NCBI GenBank assembly: GCA_019925095.2
Contig: CM034397.1
Coordinates: 5,227,763 to 5,291,762, forward strand
Direction of reading: 5' to 3'
DNA length: 64,000 nt
Source of the DNA: Dendrolimus kikuchii
Lineage: Eukaryota; Arthropoda; Insecta; Lepidoptera; Lasiocampidae
The notes under the pieces were generated by a model that was not told the DNA's origin, searched no databases, and saw only the letters and a program-made list of their open reading frames with translations. Shown here piece by piece: positions 11,336-24,005 of this stretch (position 1 is the first letter of the stretch; each line of letters begins with the position of its first letter). Both the position numbers and the translations under genes were made by a program.

Positions 11336-13175
11336 AACTACTAAAGATTGTTCCAGAACACAACCCAGAAAATTTTTAAAACAACACGTATATTATTACT
11401 ATTAACACAGTGCAATATTATTTTTAAAAATAAACGTCTAAGCCAAAAGCGAGGTTTAGAAATACCCCAAAACATTATTCAATGTCAGCTAATGATGACT
11501 ATGAATCATTATTGAGCCTAAACAATAATAGTTTTTCCTGCTGTATTTCTTTTTTAGATCTTAGCTACATCGGTTTTCCCTATTTGATAAGCTATAGACT
11601 TCGTTGTTTTGATAAAATTCTGGGTACAAGTCTCCTTATCATTTCTGCGCCTGTCTTTAATTATTTTTTGTAATTAAGCCAAGGTCACGTGCGTAGATAT
11701 GCGATTTTATTTGTCCATGTTTAAACTTCTTGGGGACATAATATATAAAATATTACCAATCAGCATCATAAAAATATGATCAGCAAATTACTCCGCTCCA
11801 CCCAGAATTAAATAATGTTTCGTTATTCCTGAATTGTTACAATTTAGTTCGTTATTTCTGAATTTATTTTGAATTTGTCTATCGCAACAAAATTTAACTT
11901 TATTCCAATAATTATAAATGATTGCGTAAATAATTATTACCTTTTATAATTTAGGTATCAAGCTTGCTACTTTCTTTAATTTAAATATATATTAAGCTCT
12001 CAAATTGCGGTGTACACCGTACGGTGAACTTTTATATTTCTTCGCAGTTTTAAAATCATTATATAAATTATTACAGCTGTTCAAAGTAATTCTTCGCATT
12101 AAATTGTAATATTTTGTAGCCATATAATAATAGTATTATTCTAATTATATGGCTATAAAATAAAAAATATCAAGATTTCTCAATATCTTTAAAATTGAAA
12201 GGAATAGTAATTATTCTTGAGTCAACAATAATATAGTGTACCTTATATGTGAAATAAATAATTACTTAACGTTTGTATTCTAGAACAATATTCATATATC
12301 AACCTCCGCTGGAGATGATATAACAATTTCACACATTGGACATTTTTTTACTTGGAATGTTTTTAATTTGGATAGACTATCATTGCAGGCATTGGTTTGA
12401 ATATAAGGCTACTTACTGCTTTGTCTGTAATAATTATAATATCGACCTTGGACTTGGAAGCTGATTAGAATCCGTACCCATTGGTCGTAACAATTCGATC
12501 TATGGACGTTAGTTTCCATATTTTGGAAATATCACTTGCTTTTACGTAATTTATTATAAACACAAAACATATCTCAGATATCGTACCAAAATATTATTAC
12601 ACGGTTCTTATCTCTATATTTTTATGGAGTACATTATATACATATCGCGCGCTTAATCCAATACTGACAGTATCCGAAAAAGTAAATTTTACAGGAGAGC
12701 CAAAAAACTTTTTTTAGGCATGAATATCAGTATTATTATATTGCCTTATTACAATGCCTTCCTAGTGGATATTTCTGTTACTTTTAAACCAGAATTAGCA
12801 CTATTATACGTATTTCCATGTTTTACGATAGATGGCATTTAAGTCGATATGGCAACATTTTGAATAGTTTCAGTATTGGATTGAGTGTGCAATATGTAGT
12901 TATGTATTTATATAATGTATTCCAGAAATCTACGGAAGATAGCAGTGCAACGTAGAACTTATAGGCTACCGTAACAAACCACGGGAAAAGTTTAAACCAA
13001 GTTCCCAAGATGCGCGTAATAACTAATATTGCTATATCTAGTTTGTTCTAAATTTCATAACCGCTTCAGCAATAATTGGCTACACAATAGACATGTTTTC
13101 ATAAAAATCAGTTGGAAGCCATAAAAATTTGCGCGGACCGTACCTAAATATAATTAGTAACAATATAGTTTAGTT
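11336..13175. other. AT-rich DNA with no recognisable gene
   Basis: Open frames up to 63 codons at 11482-11673 and 12823-13008 have no domain. A short palindrome is centred near 12140 (AGCCATATAATAATA against its reverse complement). Nothing else is supported. Confidence 0.3.
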
Positions 13176-13177
13176 TT

Positions 13178-13250
13178 AGAATAAGCCTAAATGGCACTCT
13201 GTTGTTCGTGCCTACCCCGCAAGGGAACTGGCGTGAAGTTATGTATGTAT
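13178..13250 (+). mobile_element. 5'-truncated RTE-like LINE, copy 2
   Basis: Only the last 70 bases remain (AGAATAAGCCTAAATGGCAC to the GTATG tail). The 15-base ATATAGTTTAGTTTT flanks it on both sides, a clean target-site duplication. Confidence 0.85.
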
Positions 13251-13772
13251 GTATATATAGTTTAGTTTTTTTTTCATAAATTAATTGCCTCTGTTTTGCA
13301 GTACTCACATAGTCTGGGTAAGCTTAGAATGGCCAACCCGCATTGCAAGGTATTCTGTTGGGCTCAGCTTTAAAAAAATCATGCTGCCGCACTCACAGCT
13401 TAAAAGACGACGAAAGACGAACTGGGCGGTAGATGATTGCCATTAAGTTCTGTTTAGACTGAGGGCGAATCCCCCTACAAGGGTTAGCGGCGAGGCTAGG
13501 TCATGTACCCGTAGCCTTAGCATAATTCGAAGAACGGAACACCCGGGGGTTTTAGTGGATATCCCTAACTGTAGAGTCGCAATAGCATCCTTAGTTCCAT
13601 TTAGGTGCTAGTGCCTCGACATGGCGAGTCCCACACACGGGCCGTGACTTTCCCCCCTATCGCTTGCGTGGTCTATGGTCTTCGATCGGATTTCTCCTGG
13701 CCAAAAAAATTTGGGTGAATCCCGCATAGGATAAGTGTCGCTTCCGATTTTGACTAACTTGTAACATCTTAA

Positions 13773-14311
13773 GGCCCCCATATACGGAACTATTCGTCGT
13801 TACAATGGATCTGAAGAAAATCGTAACGATCCAACAAGTCGAATTGCCGCTCAACACGCGAAACGATTGGTCGTTTACGATTATTCGTACGCGAAAAAAG
13901 ACGCGTGTCATCACAGAAATTCAATACGTGCCTACTTTGAAAACAGATAACGAACTTATGTTCATTTGAAGGCCGCAGAGGGCTCCGGATTCGATTCCTG
14001 ATATGGTAAATTTGGGAAACTATTTTTCTCAGTTATTTACTATGGGCTGGGTGTCTGGGACCGGCTCCAGAGTGGTCCGTTGTAGTGGTTTGTTGCTTAA
14101 TTTGGGGATATACAGTGTGTGTGTTTGTCTGCCGATTTACTGTGTGGGTTAAGAAATGGCTATTAAAGCGAAACCTATATTCACATGTTATAATGAATTA
14201 AAATTCTAATCAAAATACTGGCACAAGTATACGAGAATGACCGAACCGATAGATCGATTTTCTTCAAATCCATCATAACGACGAGTCATTCCGTATATGA
14301 AGGGCTATACA
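13773..14311. mobile_element. Inverted-repeat DNA transposon remnant with a nested SINE
   Basis: Left arm GGCCCCCATATACGGAAC (about 13774) and the bases that follow it through GAAGAAAATCG pair with the right arm ending ATTCCGTATATGAAGGGCT (about 14311), giving roughly 55-bp imperfect terminal inverted repeats. The SINE at 13965-14150 sits inside, so it inserted later. A further related arm (GTTCCGTATATGAGGGCC, 14452-14469) follows, so a second copy of the family is broken or nested here. No transposase frame is intact. Confidence 0.6.
13965..14150 (+). repeat. tRNA-derived SINE nested in an inverted-repeat element
   Basis: A B-box-like GGATTCGATTCC begins near 13986. The body GGGCTGGGTGTCTGGGACCG and a GTGTGTGTTTGTCTGCCG tail follow. 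It is homologous to the minus-strand SINE at 2.95-3.17 kb. Confidence 0.55.
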
Positions 14312-14644
14312 CCTTCGGTCTAGCGTCGCGATATTCATAATTGTATTGGTTTCTGTTGCCGTCACGATATCGTCTTCGATCAAATAAATCATTAACGATT
14401 TGGACATACAACATCGATTCGTCGTTGCGATCGGTCTTAAACGACGGATCGTTCCGTATATGAGGGCCTTTATTGGCGTCTTCAAATTGGTGCGAATAGT
14501 CGCAAGTGAATATCACACTATCGGCGGGACACCGCGGTATTTTGTTTCTATCTCGGTTTCCATTCAATATGAGAATATTCTTTAAAAAATAAAACGCAGA
14601 CAGCTACATTTGATAGAGATTCTAACAAGCCGTTATATTATAAT

Positions 14645-14790
14645 ATTAGACGAATCAACCAAATTGATTCCATTTGATTGAAAAGTACAGGACTGAAAGA
14701 ACACGACGGTATTCAATGATATTGAATTATTTATATTTTTGGTTGATGCTTCCAAATTGAGAGATGGGTATGAACCATCTAATTTCTTAG
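14645..14790. repeat. Interspersed repeat E, copy 2
   Basis: Diverged match to 5583-5725: AATCAACCAAATTGATTCC, then GGACTGAAAGAACACGA, then TTGGTTGATGCTTCC. The CpG-rich bases that follow to about 14950 are unassigned and could be regulatory or repeat-derived. Confidence 0.4.
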
Positions 14791-15513
14791 CGACGAGCGA
14801 TACGAAGCGTTTCGGCGTCGCGAGTGAAATCTCATGGCATGCTTCTTACATCTGTTTTTCTCGCCCGTCGTGCTACACTTAGCTGGACTGTTGTTCACAG
14901 CGACGTCAGCGACAAGTGCATGATCAGGCCGTAAGCGAGCGAGCAAATCGTCTCAGTTTAATCAGAGCTTTATTAGCTTTTAATATTTTCGGTTAATGTA
15001 AAGGAACTCTCGCACACTTCATAGAGCTCTCAAATATAATAAAAGTAACATAATTAATAATAACACTGTCATTTTATAACATAAAGTTAAATAAAATTGA
15101 TTAAAATTTATGAACTACTATATAATAGATTTACTCAACATTCCACATAAAAAACACAATTCATATAGAATCTCAATTACAATTATTCTTTTTACAACAA
15201 AAGTTCATACACACTATGCATATTTTGTACTTTGTTTTATGCCATCATTACTCCATAGTGGCAGTATATATAACAAGTAACAAAACATTAAAAATATAAG
15301 GGTAATTTCTATTCTGACTCAAGCTCGGGGGTAAACTGTGAAAAGTATACAGCCATTGCCTTACATCAACAAACCCTATCAAATCATTATTGTCTTATCA
15401 AGAGAATTTTAGAGTTAAAAAACTTTAACAAATATTTATATCTGAATCACAATGTAAAATTTTCTTCTAGTCACACTAGTGCAGCCATTATTGAATTTAT
15501 ATTGACGAGTCAT
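14791..15513. other. No recognised gene
   Basis: A CpG-richer patch (14790-14950) grades into AT-rich DNA. No exon or repeat is identified. Confidence 0.3.
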
Positions 15514-15690
15514 GTGACAAAAAGAATATTAAACTACAAGATGGATGGGTACAAATATAAAGGTAGACCAAAAGAAAGATGGATGGATTGTGTGAAGAAT
15601 GATATGATGATATGTGGTGTGACAGAAGATGTATGTTAGAATAGAAGAGTGTGGAAGGAAAAGGCTTTTGTGCTGACCCCAATTAATTAA
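15514..15690 (+). pseudogene. C-terminal remnant of an RTE-like LINE reverse transcriptase
   Basis: The plus strand encodes the residues GRPKERWMDCVKNDM followed by GVTEDVC, a stop, then NRRVWKEKA. This is the pattern of the extreme C-terminus of RTE-type LINE proteins (basic GRPK..W-D segment, then an RxxW segment). An in-frame TAG splits it and the reverse transcriptase core is missing. It is a dead fragment of a different family from the (TATG)n-tailed copies. The assignment rests on motif memory, not on an alignment. Confidence 0.6.
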
Positions 15691-15916
15691 GATATGGTGA
15701 AAGAAAAGAGAGTTTGATGACTATATGGAATAATGTTGCAATTATTATACTTCCGAGTATAGAAACATGAAATTATTTCATGCACATATCAATATACAAA
15801 ATCACAATGTATCCAATATTTGTAAAATAATGTACAAAATATGCAAAATTCCACAACTTGAACACAATAACTATAGGCAGTGAAAACTTGTTTCTGAATA
15901 CTTTTATTTACATACA

Positions 15917-16185
15917 TTATGATGAATTCCTATCAGGTAGTGGTGGTAAATTATATGATTTGCCATCTGGTGTCATCCAGCATGTGGGAGGATCATGGTT
16001 GTGTCTTCCAATACTTTCTGTCACTTTTCCAGCATTATTTATCCTTAGCTTCGCAGGACAGCATCTACTGAAGAAGTACCAGCAATACCATAGCTGACTA
16101 CCATAAGCCTTTTTATACATAAACCTGAATGTATGGTTCTGGTACATAAAAAGTTTTGAATTTCCCCTTGTGTTTATGAAGATGC
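15917..16185 (-). CDS. mod(mdg4): FLYWCH zinc-finger alternative 3' exon (16.0 kb, minus)
   Basis: Terminal coding exon of about 88 residues. On the minus strand CCTTTTTAG ends at 16186, leaving GC plus full codons, so the acceptor is phase 1. The frame opens IFINTRGNSKLFMYQ and carries the FLYWCH pattern: aromatic HTFRF, LWYC, a second Cys in RCC, then HNHDPP, giving two Cys and two His as zinc ligands. FLYWCH fingers bind DNA or protein partners; in mod(mdg4) they form the isoform-specific tail after a shared BTB part. The stop is TAA, and an AATAAA (TTTATT on the plus strand at 15903-15908) lies about 10 bases beyond it. It is isolated, more than 17 kb from the other minus-strand exons. 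The domain is certain enough; the locus name is inference. Confidence 0.85.
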
Positions 16186-19142
16186 CTAAAAAGGAATAAA
16201 GTTTTTATAACATGTGGTAATCATATTTGTCTTACTTAATTAGGTAACTAAATGTATGAGGAAGGAAAATAAAACAAATAAACAATCTAAAATAATTTAA
16301 TAATTTTTACATTGGGCTTTCCTGGCAACTAGTCTTGTATAATTTAATAGTTTGTACATTGGACTTTCCTGGAAACTAATCTTGTATAATAAATACAAAA
16401 TATTAAATTAAAAAATATACACTTAGCTGAAACATCTAATTAAAAATCATACAAATAAAATGGACATTAAAAAAACTGTTAAAACACAGTTTTAAATTAT
16501 GTATACTAGTCACAAGAACTTAAGAAAATACTATATACACTAAAGTAAAAATCTGTACAGTAAGAGGCAGTTATTGACTTTTGGTATTAAATATTTTCCT
16601 AGTACAATTAGAAATAAAAATTAACCTAAGTTTTTCTTTAGAGCTATTATAATAATTTTATATTACACTTTTTTCTATCTAATAATAAAAATTTTAACAT
16701 TTTAGGCCTTACTTAGAATCATTTCTTAAATTAAAAAAACTGCTCAGCAACTGATTAGTGAAAATCTTACTCATAAACTCTTCTTTAGTCGAATATTTTG
16801 TGTACAACCTACATTAATCATTCAAATTTCGTTTATCTTTGCTCCTCTTAGGTAAACAACAGGTAATACACATTTATAAGTGAAAAAAAAGCTATTCATT
16901 GATTAGGGTCTGATTCTGATTCTCTTACTTAAGAGATGGCTAATTGTTTCTTAATGAGATAATTATAAGTAAGGCCGTTTATGATTCACCACTTGTATAA
17001 ACTCCAACATGATTCTTAAGCTTGGCTTGTGCGAATGATTTTTTTTAGGAACTGACCATTAGTTCATTTCAAGTAAAGAGACAAAAACATAATATTATTA
17101 ATCGAATAATATGCTTTGCAAATTTACAAAGCAATCCCTAGTTTTCCACCAACCACTTACTGTTCATACCTAGACCTATATGATGTTTGTTGTTCTAAAG
17201 TTTTAGAATTGGCATAATACAGCACAAACAATTATAGAAAGATTTTAGAATAAAGTTTGTTTTACTATATAAATATCTTCACTTCTTATTAAATATTTTA
17301 AAGTAGTGTACATCAAATATAACTTAAACATTTTTAAAAATGTTCTATTCATTCTTATAAAATATGTGTTACATAATATTGTTATTAGTAATCTAGATAA
17401 ACTTACCACTTGATAAACTCAAGATACAATGTAACTATTATTTACAAATAATAAATTGAATATATAATATTCCTACATTATAATAATTACTTTTTAGTAA
17501 CTATTAAGTTTTTTTTTTCAATTTTGTATTTCAAAAGAGTATTATTTATTAGTCATTAAATCAATGAGTTCCATAGCAGCAAGTAAATTTAACATGAAGT
17601 GACACATAATACTTAAATCATATTCTAAAAAGGATTAAGAGCAATAATTATCACAAAATAATAGGCCCAATTTAACAGTTCTCATTACAACATATTTAGT
17701 GATTGAAATCTACAAATTATTAACCAAGTTGTGATCATTTGATTTATTTTAAGTTATTTACTTTTTCAGTCACATAAATACTTCATAAAATCGGAGCACT
17801 AAAGTTTTCTCTCAAGTCGCCTTTCGTGTACCACCACATGCATTTATCACACACCACAATTAATTTATTGAATTTTTTATGATTGCACCCGTATAATATA
17901 TATTTACACAATCGTTTTTGTTTTCAATGCTTATATGTACAATTATTTAGTATTGTTTTAGTATAAATACATCAATAATCTCAGGTTTTGGAATAAATAA
18001 GTATTTAATATTTTTTCTGAATCAAATAAGAATTAATGCACTGCGGCAATCCTTTGCTAGCAACATTAAAATTACAAATAAGATGCCTTAGAATGTAACA
18101 GTTTTTTAGATTAATACAACATAACAGAATTAATAATAATTTCATGTTACCTATTTCATTATTTGGAGGAAAGTAATAATTGAAATATAGTTACGTTCTA
18201 TCGAGTTTCTTAAGTGTCAAATCAGGCTTTTTATATTGTGATTATTGTAATTACAAAGATAGTGTTGGCGTGCTGATATTATATTCTTAGTCCTAAAAAT
18301 GCATGCAAATTTCAGAAATTCTCGTATAAGATCAGGGAGGACTTTATTATGTTTAAAGAAGGATGGATTAATATAGATGCATTAATAAAAATCGTATATA
18401 TAATAGAATATTTAAAAACTACACATAACCAAACTTATTTTAATAAGTTAAATTAACAATAAACTTTTCTAAACTTACGAAACATGTCTAATGAAGATAA
18501 ATAATGTTCAATACTGCACAGTACACGTTAAAAATAGTACTTAGTATAAAGTTTTAATTTAATTTATTACATTAAAGGCAGCACTTTTAAACTATTTTAC
18601 TTCACTAATTACTTAAACTCTGCATAGTTATTGAACTACTTTTAAAGTTTATCATCCACTAAAGTTTTGATTAATATAGTATTACGTCCTTTGAGAAAAT
18701 AGCAAAAAGGAAACCCCGGTATATTAATTATTACTTCCAAAAAAAGTATAAATTCGTTTTCCTTCTTTGACAAAACACGTTTATTTGTCACTGTGAAGTG
18801 TGAATGTGATGTGATTTTTTTTTATGTTTATGGCTTGGCAACTAGGCCTTTAAGCCAGGCTCAATTGTATTGTAGGCTACAATCGACGCCGTATAACGGA
18901 GCTCTTGTGAAAACTCGAAAGGCCACACCTGACTATACAGTTCACATTTCTCACAAAAACACATATTGTTCAGTTTAGAGTGAATCTACACATTCCTAGA
19001 AAACAAAACTGCACAGCACAACGTCCCCTTTCAGTTCCCGCCAAAAACTCCAATGTGATGTGAGACATATTCGGTTTTTGTTCAAAATTTTTTATTAAAT
19101 TTAATTGACAGCTGAAAATTGACATCGAAGAAGATAATATAT
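16186..19142. other. AT-rich DNA with no recognisable gene
   Basis: About 3 kb without an open frame of interest. The bases TAATAATTTTTACATTGGGCTTTCCTGGCAAC-like near 16300-16330 recur imperfectly 50 bases on (16346-16376), a local direct duplication. A partial match to the Penelope-like end (AACTGTTAAAACACAGTTTTAA) lies near 16472-16493. Otherwise nothing is seen. Confidence 0.35.
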
Positions 19143-19145
19143 ATG

Positions 19146-19207
<62 letters not shown>
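19143..19207. repeat. (AT)n microsatellite
   Basis: A nearly pure TA dinucleotide run of about 65 bases, interrupted only by a few C bases. Confidence 0.95.
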
Positions 19208-19209
<2 letters not shown>

Positions 19210-19221
19210 ACTTAATTTATT

Positions 19222-19700
19222 AAAGATAAAAACTACAAATAGTAAATAGGTCCCAAATCACCGTCAGTTGGGAACGTTCCCAAAACGCTGGCTGCATTGC
19301 CACGTTGTATGGCAACGCTTATGCGTTGCCCAAAACACAGGCCAGCGTTTTGGTTTCATGAGACATCTATCAACCGTTTTGATAGGTCTCGATAAAGGCG
19401 ATGGGCTTCTGGACCCCATGGCCCGAGAGTTTCGACACCAAAAGCCGCAAATATATATCCACTACCAACGGATGCATATTTGCGGCGTTTTAGGTCCTCT
19501 TGTCGGGCGGCAGCTGCACCAGCTACCACAGCCGTATCCGGAAGATGGGACGCTGCCAAAGTGTCAACGCACGTTGCGTCCCAAACTAATGGTCGTCCCA
19601 TCTTCCATGGTACCAAAGACATCCCGTCCGGTCTCTTGCCATTCGGTTTTTTGTAATAACTTTGAATATAAGCATTTTTAGCCAAGTTTATGGTAGCAAC
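19222..19700 (-). pseudogene. C-terminal fragment of a retroelement protein
   Basis: The minus strand encodes KRPDGMSLVPWKMGRPLVWD, then ATCVDTLAASHLPD, FGVETLGPWGPEA and, after an in-frame TGA at about 19359, QRISVAIQRGNAASVLGTFP ending in YYL and a stop. I recognise this as the conserved C-terminal module that follows reverse transcriptase in widespread lepidopteran retroelements. The PDG...VWD spacing resembles a PD-(D/E)xK nuclease core, which is inference. No reverse transcriptase is attached and the reading frame is interrupted, so this is a dead 5'-truncated copy. The 137-codon plus-strand frame over the same bases is a shadow. Confidence 0.7.
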
Positions 19701-19759
19701 TGTAAAAAAATTAAAATTCATATAAAAAGTAATAATTATTTCCAATAATTGAGTCATCC

Positions 19760-20446
19760 AAAACGTCTTGGCATTATAATATTAAAAAAAAAAGTTTTTT
19801 CCTACCACAAAAATATTTTTTGTAGCGAAAATTTGATAGTTTATAGTTTCTGAATACTTGCACAATTTGTGTATTACTTGAAACTTCAATGTAATATTAT
19901 ATTATATGTATAACAAGATTTATTTGCAAAATTATATTAAAACTATAAACTTCTAAGAGCTACAAATCGCTTGTAAGTATATTATTTAGAATTTAACAAA
20001 TATCCTTAGGACATATATATTTATATACAATATGTGCCTATAATATTTAGAACTATATAAGGAATTTACCACTTTCCATGCAAAAAAGTAGCCTTGTGTA
20101 GTACATGTACTATGTACTAAAAGGAATAAATTCCCGACACTGAATTGAACGGACTATTCCTTTTCCGTTTTAGGACATCGTTCATTAGTACTTCGTCGTT
20201 CGTGATCGTATAGAATAGTCTGAATTCGCGATGTATTCTTTGTCACTGGTACTATACTACGAACTGTCACACAACAAACACGGAACGCAGCTGACTAACA
20301 GAACGAGCGGCAACAATATGGTTACATTCTGATTCTAAAATAACCCGACAAATACCTATAAAATTTTGATATCTTATATAATGCATTAAGAAAAAAATAT
20401 CACAGATATTTTAATATCTAAATAACTTATGTAAAAAATAAACGGG
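19760..20446. other. No recognised gene
   Basis: AT-rich, with nothing supportable. The bases near 20100-20120 contain a short TACATGTACTATGTA palindrome. Confidence 0.3.
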
Positions 20447-20650
20447 TATTGATTAGAATGACAGTCCTAAGCCTGCAAAGTATGAAGGAAAATCAAAATA
20501 TAATTCACTATTCATTCAGTGTACTAAACTGTACTAAATGCACTAAAATATTGATTAGAATGCTAGTCCTAAGCCTGCAAAGTATGAAGGAAAATTAAAA
20601 TATAATTCATATTCGTTCAGTGTACTAAACTGTACTAAATGTACTAAAAG
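20447..20650. repeat. 102-bp tandem duplication
   Basis: Two units begin TATTGATTAGAATG at 20447 and 20549. Each contains CCTAAGCCTGCAAAGTATGA and ends in GTACTAAACTGTACTAAATG and ACTAAAA. The units are 102 bases long and differ at only a few positions, so the duplication is fairly recent. Within each unit the motif GTACTAAA is itself repeated. Confidence 0.9.
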
Positions 20651-20781
20651 ATCGAATTAGGACATGTGACAATTTGTACTACTACGGATCGCTCCGTTCA
20701 GTGACCGAGCAAGAACAAGCCTACAAAAAAGGTGATTAGCCCAAGTAATTTTCTTTCTCGTTAGTAACTCTTTATATGGGC

Positions 20782-21152
20782 GCCCATTCACTATCCTGCA
20801 TGGCAGTCCGCCGCGTAATGTGGAATTAAGAATATTGTTATGGCCTGCATTGTGTCCGGCAACACAGAACGGGACGCCTCTTGAGGTGTGTTCATATTAT
20901 AAGTCACGGCTGACGGACGCGGTTGAGGGGCGCGAATTACAACGTATCTGAATAAGGAAAATCCATTAAAGTGTGCACATTATGAGTCGTAAGTCGCAGA
21001 CGTAACCTTGAGCGTTCGGACGTCCTAAAGCAATTTAGTATGTTACGATTCTGGTATATTGCGGCTGACGGACGCGTTCCATAATATGTGAGCACCTTGA
21101 GTCCTGGAAGCTCCGCCCACTGCAGGTCTGTCATGCAGGATAATGAATGGGC
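20782..21152. mobile_element. MITE with terminal and subterminal inverted repeats
   Basis: The left end GCCCATTCACTATCCTGCAT pairs with the right end ATGCAGGATAATGAATGGGC with one mismatch. Inside, CATATTATAAGTCACGGCTGACGG and a reverse copy GCGGCTGACGGACGCGTTCC are also shared. There is no transposase. The 95-codon minus-strand frame is a by-product. Confidence 0.75.
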
Positions 21153-21573
21153 CTTTCTACAGTGCAGGCTGTTAAATTGAAATATGCTGCCTCTTACTGT
21201 CAGAGGCCAAAACATTGCCCACATTTAAGAACGCACTCAGAAAATACAACTTCTTAAATAATTTTGCCCTAATTCTTAGGGTGCTATCAGACAGAAAGCG
21301 GTTACGCCTTTGCGTTCTTTGTATTGCATTAAATTATTTTATGTAAGTTAGATAGACTGGAAGAGATTGCTTTAAGGCACTTTAAGGTTGTATATTGTTT
21401 TTATTAAGACAACATTGTAATCGTGCACTTTTTAAATTATTTGTTTGGGTAGCAATATAGTGTATCTATCTAATTTTCCAAGCTTGGAATAATATACAAA
21501 TTGTACCGCATTGAACTTTTAAAATAAAGTATAACTTTAACTATTATAACCTACATAGTTCGTGGAGTAAGGT

Positions 21574-21745
21574 GTGGTCTAATCTCTCTAATAATAAAGG
21601 CAGATTTTATAAATCAGTTCAATCCGAAATTCCTTTGAAACCTTGGTTCTCCAAATTGACGTTGGGCAAAAGGGTGTCGTGTATCTTACTCGAATGAGAA
21701 TAGGTCATGTTTGTACATCTGCCCATCTAGCTAAAATTCATGAAG
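21574..21745 (+). pseudogene. LINE RNase H / C-terminal fragment
   Basis: The plus strand encodes SNNKGRFYKSVQSEIPLKPW then, after a one-base shift, YLTRMRIGHVCTSAHLAKI. The spacing of the IPLKPWF segment and the LTR-RIGH-H segment is characteristic of the region just after RNase H in lepidopteran LINE ORF2. The frameshift and lack of flanking coding sequence make it a relic. Confidence 0.65.
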
Positions 21746-23280
21746 TTTTAGTTTTTTCTCAGAACGCTTTTTTTTTTAATTAAGGCTTCAACGCCTTCGG
21801 CATTGATTTTTCCAATCAATTCTGAACGCTCGAGTTTGACGTTTGATAATGACATTTAAATGAACTAAAAAAGTCGTATAGGTAATTTTAGGCACCTACT
21901 TATCGTGGCGTGTACTTATTAATGACACTGTAAGATATTATTATTTATTGTATAATATATTATAACAATTTAAAGTTACAGAGGTAAAAAACAATTTTTT
22001 TGTGGCTTTAATTTGACTCTGAGGCAATAATAACACTGTTTATAAAGGCTACAACTAGGTTATGTTCAAAAACACAGTAAGTGATAAGGAGTTGTGTTGT
22101 ATTTATTTCCTGTCTTCTAGATATGTAAATAATAATATAAATTTGTAATATCAGCGGTGAGTATTATGATTATCTTTTGAAGAGCAGCGTTTATATCTAA
22201 AATATGTATAGGAAATTGCTCACTATAATACTTGTTATAATTTAACCTACATTAAAAATATTAAATTATTGTGTGGCTTTTATAGCTTGTTTATGTCTTT
22301 AAACTTGTAAAATTCACTACAAAAGTTATCTTGAATATATGCCGTGTTTTACAAAACTTGGAAGTTTAACCTTGCACAGTAAATTATGTAATAACTTGAT
22401 AAAATGTTTTTTTTTTCATTTTTATTAGTCTCTTGGGCTAAACTTTTGCACAGAGTGTAATCAGATTAACGGAAAGTAAGTTTAGGGGTATACATACGCC
22501 TTATATATAGTATAGACACTAGACCTGTTATTTGGGCTAGGAAACATGTTTTTAGGGTCCACCAACAAGTTTTGAATGAATAATGGGAAAAACAAAAATA
22601 TGTTTTTAATAAACAAGGTTATGTCACTTTTGTTGAAAAAGTTTGATTTGTGTTTAGGAGTACACTTACACCTGATATAGAAACACACACTGTTTTTTAA
22701 TTTAGTAAACAAGCTTTTAATTAGTTATTATAATTTTAAGTTCATAATAATAAACCACAGTACTGTCACTTTTTTTTTCTTTACGACGATAATAGGCATA
22801 AGAACGATAAAAAAAGTTAACAATTTGATATGTCAATAATATTGATTTTTAAATACGAAAATTGTTTTTTTTTTGTTTATATATTGCGAGTTTGAATTAG
22901 TAGTATGTTTATAAACAATTTATTTTTATTAAAAAAATCGATGTATAATTTCCTGTACTCTATTTGCCGCCTTTTTTATTACATTTCTCTTTTAGTTATA
23001 TGAGTGTACTTTGTGTTTTGTTATGGATTTTTCGACAACTTGCGCTGTTTTGGATTATATTAATTATTTTTACGTTGACTGGTTTTCTCACTGGACTTTG
23101 GATTTTGGCGAAATCCTCTATCTGAATTTTTGGGTGTGATATAGATAAAGGGGAGGTAAATTAATGATGATTTAAGTTAGGGTTCCTTACAGTTTATTTA
23201 TAGCCACTAAGGTTGTGAGGCATGATCGAAAGTCGCGACCTATGACTAAAACGGTGAGTTGGTTAGGTTGGGTTAGTCTT
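21746..23280. other. No recognised gene
   Basis: AT-rich DNA. GCCTTCAACGCCTTCGGCATTG-type bases at 21784-21806 hint at an old repeat. Open frames have no domain. Confidence 0.3.
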
Positions 23281-23463
23281 TAGACCAAAGCACACGAGCC
23301 GAGCGAGTGAAGCGAGTGTGCCGCGGCCGGCGAGTGCCAGAACCGACTGTCACCATTTGTTAATTGATATCTATTTAAATGGTGGTTACAAATCGGTTGT
23401 GACATTTGCTGACCGTTGTCATGGCACACTCGCTTTGCTCGCTCGGCTTGTGGGCTTTAGTCT
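23281..23463. mobile_element. MITE with about 44-bp terminal inverted repeats
   Basis: Left GCACACGAGCCGAGCGAGTG and GAAGCGAGTGTGCC are mirrored on the right by GGCACACTCGCTTTGC and TCGCTCGGCTTGTGGGC. The element is about 183 bases and has no coding capacity. Confidence 0.85.
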
Positions 23464-23869
23464 GCATTTTTAGACTGTTTTAAATGTTTTTTACATTGAC
23501 CACTACCTGTCTTCTGCATTTCTCGTCTTTAGACATAAGAAATAAGCACACCATTTTAAAGGAAATTAGTAAAGTTACGTTTACAAAAAAATCATATCTC
23601 AAAAATTACATGTCTCCTAGACATGGGGGTTGCAGAAAGGAGAAGTACTCCTCCCCTCCTTCCCCCTCCGCCCCCCCACTACTTAAAATTCAGTGATCAC
23701 TATTGTAAAGTTTAACCATGTCTTCTTACCTAGGGAATTATTTTTGTTTTGAATGCATGATGCACCTACTGGGTGAAACAACATTGCGATGGTATACTCT
23801 CATCTTAAGTTTCTATCAAAATAAATATTGTTTTAGAATACCTCTACAGGCGAGGTATAGTTATAGGAA

Positions 23870-24005
23870 ACCTTTTAATTATTATGAACAAATCTGAACT
23901 TTTTTTTATAGAGGTCAGAAGGTTCTTTTATAACCACCCAAAATTCACTTTATATCTCAAATAATAAATAAAAGTGTCTCATATCTATACTACACCCGAT
24001 GTATT
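23870..24005 (+). repeat. Interspersed repeat H, copy 1
   Basis: GAACAAATCTGAACTTTTTTTT, then ATAACCACC..AAATTCACTT and TATATCTCAAATAATAAAT are matched in the same order at 45.34-45.48 kb. Confidence 0.6.

Noticed and set aside
19268..19681. 137-codon plus-strand gene
   Set aside because: It is the antisense of a recognisable retroelement C-terminal module on the minus strand.
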